Of a DNA stretch of 64,000 nt, positions 60,312 through 64,000 are shown in pieces. A program made the translations under genes and the position numbers. Origin of the DNA: a virus. Position 1 is the stretch's first letter; each line of letters starts with the position of its first letter. The stretch is taken from the IMG/VR virus record IMGVR_UViG_3300023117_000010, positions 28,174-92,173 of that record. One strand, 5' to 3'. The notes beneath the pieces were generated by a model. It had not been told where the DNA came from and did no database searches. It saw only the letters and a list, made by a program, of their open reading frames with translations.

Positions 60312-60711
60312 GAAGTTCAAGAGTTTGCTCTGATTCTTCCTCTACCTCTCTCATTATGGCTAAAATATTCTCTAAAGAAAAATCTATCTGGTCGTAAGAG
60401 GGGTTTCCAATAGATAGATGCATAATTTTTTTACACCATTCTATTGCCTCTTTAACATTATAACGATCAGATAGTTCCTTCTTAATACAGCGTGGGGGAC
60501 GAACTCCAATAAAAAATGCATGAGTTCCTTCTTTGTCTTTTAGAAAGTCCTCAAGCATATCTGCTCGTATTTCTTCTGTTTGGTTATTAGCAAAAGAAGA
60601 GATGAGTAAGTTGCCCTTACCCTTTGGTTCAATAAGATAAATACCTTTTTTATCTTCTATACTAAGTATTTGTTCTTCTATTTCTTGAAAAGAACCATAT
60701 TTAATAATCAC
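60241..60711 (-). CDS. hypothetical acidic protein (leaderless start)
   Basis: A 156-residue alpha/beta, acidic protein with a GVRPPRC segment and one C-terminal disordered acidic tail (LDIDLSDQDLSDNP). Its start codon is GTG at 60711, and a TATAAT lies only seven bases upstream, so the mRNA probably begins at the start codon. It overlaps the converging plus-strand gene by 71 bases. No family recognised. Confidence 0.65.
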   Translation of the reverse strand: MIIKYGSFQEIEEQILSIEDKKGIYLIEPKGKGNLLISSFANNQTEEIRADMLEDFLKDKEGTHAFFIGVRPPRCIKKELSDRYNVKEAIEWCKKIMHLSIGNPSYDQIDFSLENILAIMREVEEESEQTLELLIAKEDPQLDIDLSDQDLSDNPF

Positions 60712-60717
60712 TATTAC

Positions 60718-60726
60718 ATTATATCA
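60718..60726 (-). promoter_or_regulatory. extended -10 promoter, leaderless
   Basis: Minus strand reads TGATATAAT, then GTAATA, then the GTG start. The -10 to start-codon distance places transcription start on or next to GTG. Confidence 0.65.
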
Positions 60727-61320
60727 TGTTTTAATAATATAATTCATTACTAGATAGGGTGGCATATTTGTGTGAGAAGATCCCCCACCAGTATTATTAA
60801 TTGTCACATTTGCGTATCCAGTATTTGTTGTTAGCGACCCGTTTGCTCCATAAGTGGCAACATCAAATGCTCCAGTATCACCACCACCTAAACTATCACC
60901 ACCAGCACTTGTTGGGTATGTATGAGTGTGACCAGAATCTGTTGCAACGTGAGAGTGAGAAGGTATTTGTGTTACATCAAGAGTAACATTTTCTGTTCCT
61001 CCAGCATCTCCTTCTGACCTTCCATTTCCCGTACCGATAGGCATACGAGTAGAAAGATCTGGAACATTAAAGGCAGTACCACTACCACCATAATTGTATT
61101 GAACAACTGCGAATAAATCTGGGTAATCTGCTGTACCGATAGATGCTCCATCGCACAATAAGTATCCACTAGGGGCAGAAGTTCCCGCATAAGGTAAAAC
61201 GGCTCCTACTGGGTTAGCGTAACTATTTAAATGGTTTAAATTGTCTCTTACTTCTGTATTCCACATTGTAACGGTTAAAGTTCCGTTACCAACGGCAGTA
61301 GATGGTGTTGTGTAACTCAT
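60724..61320 (-). CDS. tail fibre protein with tail-collar domain, paralogue
   Basis: A 198-residue tail-collar protein. From about residue 38 it reads GAVLPYAGTSAPSGYLLCDG, then GTADYPDLFAVVQYNYGGSG, FNVPDLSTRMPIGTGNGR, and PSHSHVATDSGHTHTYP, ending PPYLVMNYIIKT. It is a close paralogue of the 35953-36831 gene, but with a short N-terminus instead of the repeat shaft. Probably a second fibre tip. It overlaps the promoter region of the leaderless gene downstream. Confidence 0.88.
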   Translation of the reverse strand: MSYTTPSTAVGNGTLTVTMWNTEVRDNLNHLNSYANPVGAVLPYAGTSAPSGYLLCDGASIGTADYPDLFAVVQYNYGGSGTAFNVPDLSTRMPIGTGNGRSEGDAGGTENVTLDVTQIPSHSHVATDSGHTHTYPTSAGGDSLGGGDTGAFDVATYGANGSLTTNTGYANVTINNTGGGSSHTNMPPYLVMNYIIKT

Positions 61321-61341
61321 TTTTGTTCCTTAATATTTATC

Positions 61342-64000
61342 CTAATCATTACCAAAAGTAGACTCATCAAATATAGCCTGATCGAATATAATTCCTTGAT
61401 TTGTATCTTCTGTTGCTGAAAAAGAATCGTCAACAGTAATTGATCTGCTAGACAATTCTCTTAATCTCCCCATCTTTGCATAATGAGGAATTATTTCATA
61501 TCCATATATCCAAGCGTTTGTTGTGTATGCTCTTGCTCTAACTTTTAATTTATTATATTCAGAAATTGCTGCAATATAATCCTTATTTATTTCATTTTGA
61601 TCAAGAACTTCTTGATGGATAGAGATATTATCTATGAATATAAACGGGTAGTCTGGATTAAAACTATTAAAAGTATTATGAGGAATAGTTGCTGTTGGTC
61701 CCGGTATTTTTAATTTATAATCAAAAATTAGATCTGATGACAAGTTTTCATTAGCGATCAAATCTCCATCCCAGTATAAAGTTAAAATACTTCCGTGATA
61801 GTCATATGTAAAACATGCTGTATGCCAATTTTGATCGTTCCAAGTAGGAACAGTTGCAGTTACTGTTCCTACATTATTAGAAGTAAAGACTAAATTGTTT
61901 GTATTTTGAATTGAGAAAGACCAACTATTTGTATCAGAAGCAAGAGCATCTTGACAAGAAAGAATTGTAATATCATTATTAATTGTGTCTGTATAAAATC
62001 TTATTGAACCAGTTATATTTGTTGCAGAACCCACTCCAATTCCAAATATTTCTCCTAAAGTTACAGTTCCTCTTGTTTCTAAATAACTTTCAGTACCTCC
62101 ATAAATTGCAATTGCTTTGTTATTTTTAAACTTTTTAACACTTTCAGGAATATAATAATCATTTGCTCCAACAGAACCTACTCCAGAAATTGCAATTGAC
62201 TCTCCTGTTGGAGATAACCAGCCGGGAGTATTCACAAGATAGTCATTTAGGCTACCAATACTTGTTGTTATAAATTCTCCAACCGTATAACTAACGTCGT
62301 CTTTTGGCAGCACATATCCAGCATCCCCTGTATTAAATTCCCAAAGTATATAAGGATTTTTATTAATGATTGATGTATAGTAATTTTGAGATGCAAAATT
62401 GATAGATTTGTATTCTCCATTGATTGCATCTAAAAATGGAACATAAGTTCTTCCGTCGTTATTTGATGCTTCCCATTCTACTGCCTCTAGCGTTAGTTGA
62501 ACATCTTCAATCCAAAAATATCCATAGGGATCTGTAATGGGTGGGATAGGTTCTATTTCTCCATAATGACCAATTTCTAAAACAAATTGATTATTATAAA
62601 GCACATTAGTTGATAATGGAATATCAACTTCATTCCATTCGTTTGGTACAAGATCGGGCAAATCTTGAAGATAAAGAACTCTTGTTTTATTTTCGTTCCA
62701 AAATACAATTCTAAAATCTCCAACATTTAATAAATCATTAAATCTTATTTTTGTTTTAAATATAAGTTTTGAAAAATCATTAATTTTTAATTTTGACTTA
62801 TATTGAACAGCAGCAATTTTTGCATCTTCTTTTTTAATAATTTTAAGAGATTTTGATCTATAAAATATATTTGTATCTTCTTCTACAACAACATCATCAA
62901 TATCTGCATTTTGTGGATTTGCAATAAAGCCGCATTCTGTTTTTCCTGAAAAATTAAAATTGTTAGTATTTTGTACTCTTTCAAAATCTTCAATATTTCC
63001 AGATAGTAATTCAATATCTGGAACAGAACTTGAAAATAAACTGACTGCTTTTACAGGACTATAAGAATTAAAAGTTTTAGATTCATATTCTGCAAGAACT
63101 GCTTCTTTTGAATAAATGTAATCTACATTAAATCCACCTACTTCAGAAGGTTTAAATTGATATCCTGCATACCCTTTACCATAATCATCTAAATCTATAT
63201 CTAAGACTTTGCCTCTAAGCCAAGGATTAGAAATATTTTGTTTTCCTGTTTCAATAATTCTTTCTTTTACAAAACCAGAGCCATCTTCACTTGAAAATAA
63301 TATTGATTCCCATTTATTTCCAACAAAGTTTGTTACAAAAAAATAATCTCCTTGCGTTATGGGTTCGTCGTGGATAATATTAAAAACTTCATTATCTAAA
63401 TTACCTAAATGGTCTTCATACATTTTAATTTCTATATTATTTGATGTAATTAACAATTTAGAACGTAAATATGAATTAGCGTCTGCTGCAATCGTAGGAT
63501 AAAAAGCAGTCCCGGGATATAAACCGCTGGTACTTGGATAAGTAACACTACCACCACTAATAGCCGCTGTTCCAAAAATAAAATCAGGATTTACTCTCCC
63601 AAACATGGAAAATTCTGTTGTTCCAGAACTCGGCGCAGTCTGCAAACTAATTTTTGCAACATATGTAAAATCTTTAACTTTTAAACCATTTTGTATTAAA
63701 ACAGGCATATCATTTTGAGATACAGTGGGCCAAGTTTCTCTACTCAAAACTCCAGTTTTATTATTTACATTAGCATAAGAGTGTGAATATGTGGTTGGAA
63801 CCATTTTTAGTTGACCAGTTCTAAATACAAAAGACCCACCATTGCTAACTATATTAAATTTAATTCTTTTTAAAGATGAAAGATCAACGACTCCAGAATC
63901 AGGAATTGATTGATTTGTCAAAACATTTCTATTAATTTTCCATAAATGGTCTGCGGTCCCAGCGTCAATTATTGGTATCTCTAATTCGCTTGAATCAAAT
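61342..64000 (-). CDS. large tail protein with LamG-like region, 5'-truncated by window
   Basis: The reading frame stays open to the window edge, so at least 886 residues are encoded and the start lies beyond position 64000; the TTG at 63921 is probably internal. The sequence is beta-rich; near the C-terminal third it has a concanavalin/LamG-like segment (HTACFTYDYHG ... LYWDGDLIANENL ... FIDNISIH). It ends with FDQAIFDESTFGND. Virion fibre or tail-tip protein is inferred, directly upstream of the collar-domain gene. Confidence 0.7.
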   Translation of the reverse strand, partial: FDSSELEIPIIDAGTADHLWKINRNVLTNQSIPDSGVVDLSSLKRIKFNIVSNGGSFVFRTGQLKMVPTTYSHSYANVNNKTGVLSRETWPTVSQNDMPVLIQNGLKVKDFTYVAKISLQTAPSSGTTEFSMFGRVNPDFIFGTAAISGGSVTYPSTSGLYPGTAFYPTIAADANSYLRSKLLITSNNIEIKMYEDHLGNLDNEVFNIIHDEPITQGDYFFVTNFVGNKWESILFSSEDGSGFVKERIIETGKQNISNPWLRGKVLDIDLDDYGKGYAGYQFKPSEVGGFNVDYIYSKEAVLAEYESKTFNSYSPVKAVSLFSSSVPDIELLSGNIEDFERVQNTNNFNFSGKTECGFIANPQNADIDDVVVEEDTNIFYRSKSLKIIKKEDAKIAAVQYKSKLKINDFSKLIFKTKIRFNDLLNVGDFRIVFWNENKTRVLYLQDLPDLVPNEWNEVDIPLSTNVLYNNQFVLEIGHYGEIEPIPPITDPYGYFWIEDVQLTLEAVEWEASNNDGRTYVPFLDAINGEYKSINFASQNYYTSIINKNPYILWEFNTGDAGYVLPKDDVSYTVGEFITTSIGSLNDYLVNTPGWLSPTGESIAISGVGSVGANDYYIPESVKKFKNNKAIAIYGGTESYLETRGTVTLGEIFGIGVGSATNITGSIRFYTDTINNDITILSCQDALASDTNSWSFSIQNTNNLVFTSNNVGTVTATVPTWNDQNWHTACFTYDYHGSILTLYWDGDLIANENLSSDLIFDYKLKIPGPTATIPHNTFNSFNPDYPFIFIDNISIHQEVLDQNEINKDYIAAISEYNKLKVRARAYTTNAWIYGYEIIPHYAKMGRLRELSSRSITVDDSFSATEDTNQGIIFDQAIFDESTFGND

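Overview
The window is part of a large double-stranded DNA bacteriophage genome. It holds a terminase, a portal, a tail-fibre module, holin and endolysin, a nearly complete replication set, nucleotide-metabolism enzymes, eleven tRNA genes and a tmRNA. No integrase, rRNA or cellular housekeeping block is visible. Most of the DNA is AT-rich (one counted line at 41041-41100 is 20/60 G+C). Start codons include many TTG and GTG, usually behind a clear AGGAG-type ribosome site. Several features point, by inference only, to an actinobacterial host: a UDP-galactopyranose mutase, an unusually long tmRNA tag as known in mycobacteriophage Bxz1, ThyX with a class II ribonucleotide reductase, a leaderless GTG start, and tRNAs biased to A-ending codons. 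The last would help an AT-rich phage in a more GC-rich host.

Layout. 1-2628 (+): a run of small unknown genes ending in a hairpin terminator plus two more genes. 2629-52687 (-): one long, tightly packed strand with overlapping stops and starts. Read in its own direction (right to left) it encodes large virion or virion-associated proteins with nucleotidyltransferase and SWIM domains (52687-45201), a membrane protein, endolysin and holin (45198-43688), a tail-fibre module (43618-34527), a 1022-residue structural protein, small zinc proteins, and the replication block: helicase loader, DnaB-like helicase, primase, ssDNA-binding protein, RNase H, Pol III alpha, RecA, two PD-(D/E)XK nucleases and RuvC. 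It continues with a sigma-region-4 protein, the terminase region, two very large structural proteins, portal, metallophosphoesterase, dNMP kinase, small genes and ThyX. 52765-60311 (+): dUTPase, class II ribonucleotide reductase, a tRNA cluster interleaved with very small genes, a SpoU methyltransferase, a deaminase, UDP-galactopyranose mutase, tmRNA and an initiator-like tRNA-Met. 60241-64000 (-): a leaderless small gene, a second tail-collar protein and a large tail protein that runs off the window.

How the parts fit. RNR, dUTPase, deaminase, ThyX and dNMP kinase supply dNTPs to a phage-encoded Pol III replisome. RecA, RuvC and the nucleases process recombination intermediates. The tRNA genes lack encoded CCA ends, and the phage carries its own CCA-adding enzyme, fused to a SWIM zinc finger. 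The tail-fibre module holds two tandem paralogous genes (37632-39637) of much higher GC content than everything around them, a likely host-range cassette acquired by transfer.

Most notable observations: the tmRNA with a predicted 25-residue tag and a non-consensus T-loop; the CCA/SWIM and nucleotidyltransferase proteins in the virion-gene neighbourhood sharing a C-terminal KWKRI-like motif; a recurrent (K/R)-x-A-(A/S) motif in the large structural proteins that could mark maturation cleavage; a repeated TGATATAAT promoter; and a DnaB-like helicase with a degenerate Walker A. The major capsid, tape-measure and prohead protease genes were not recognised here.
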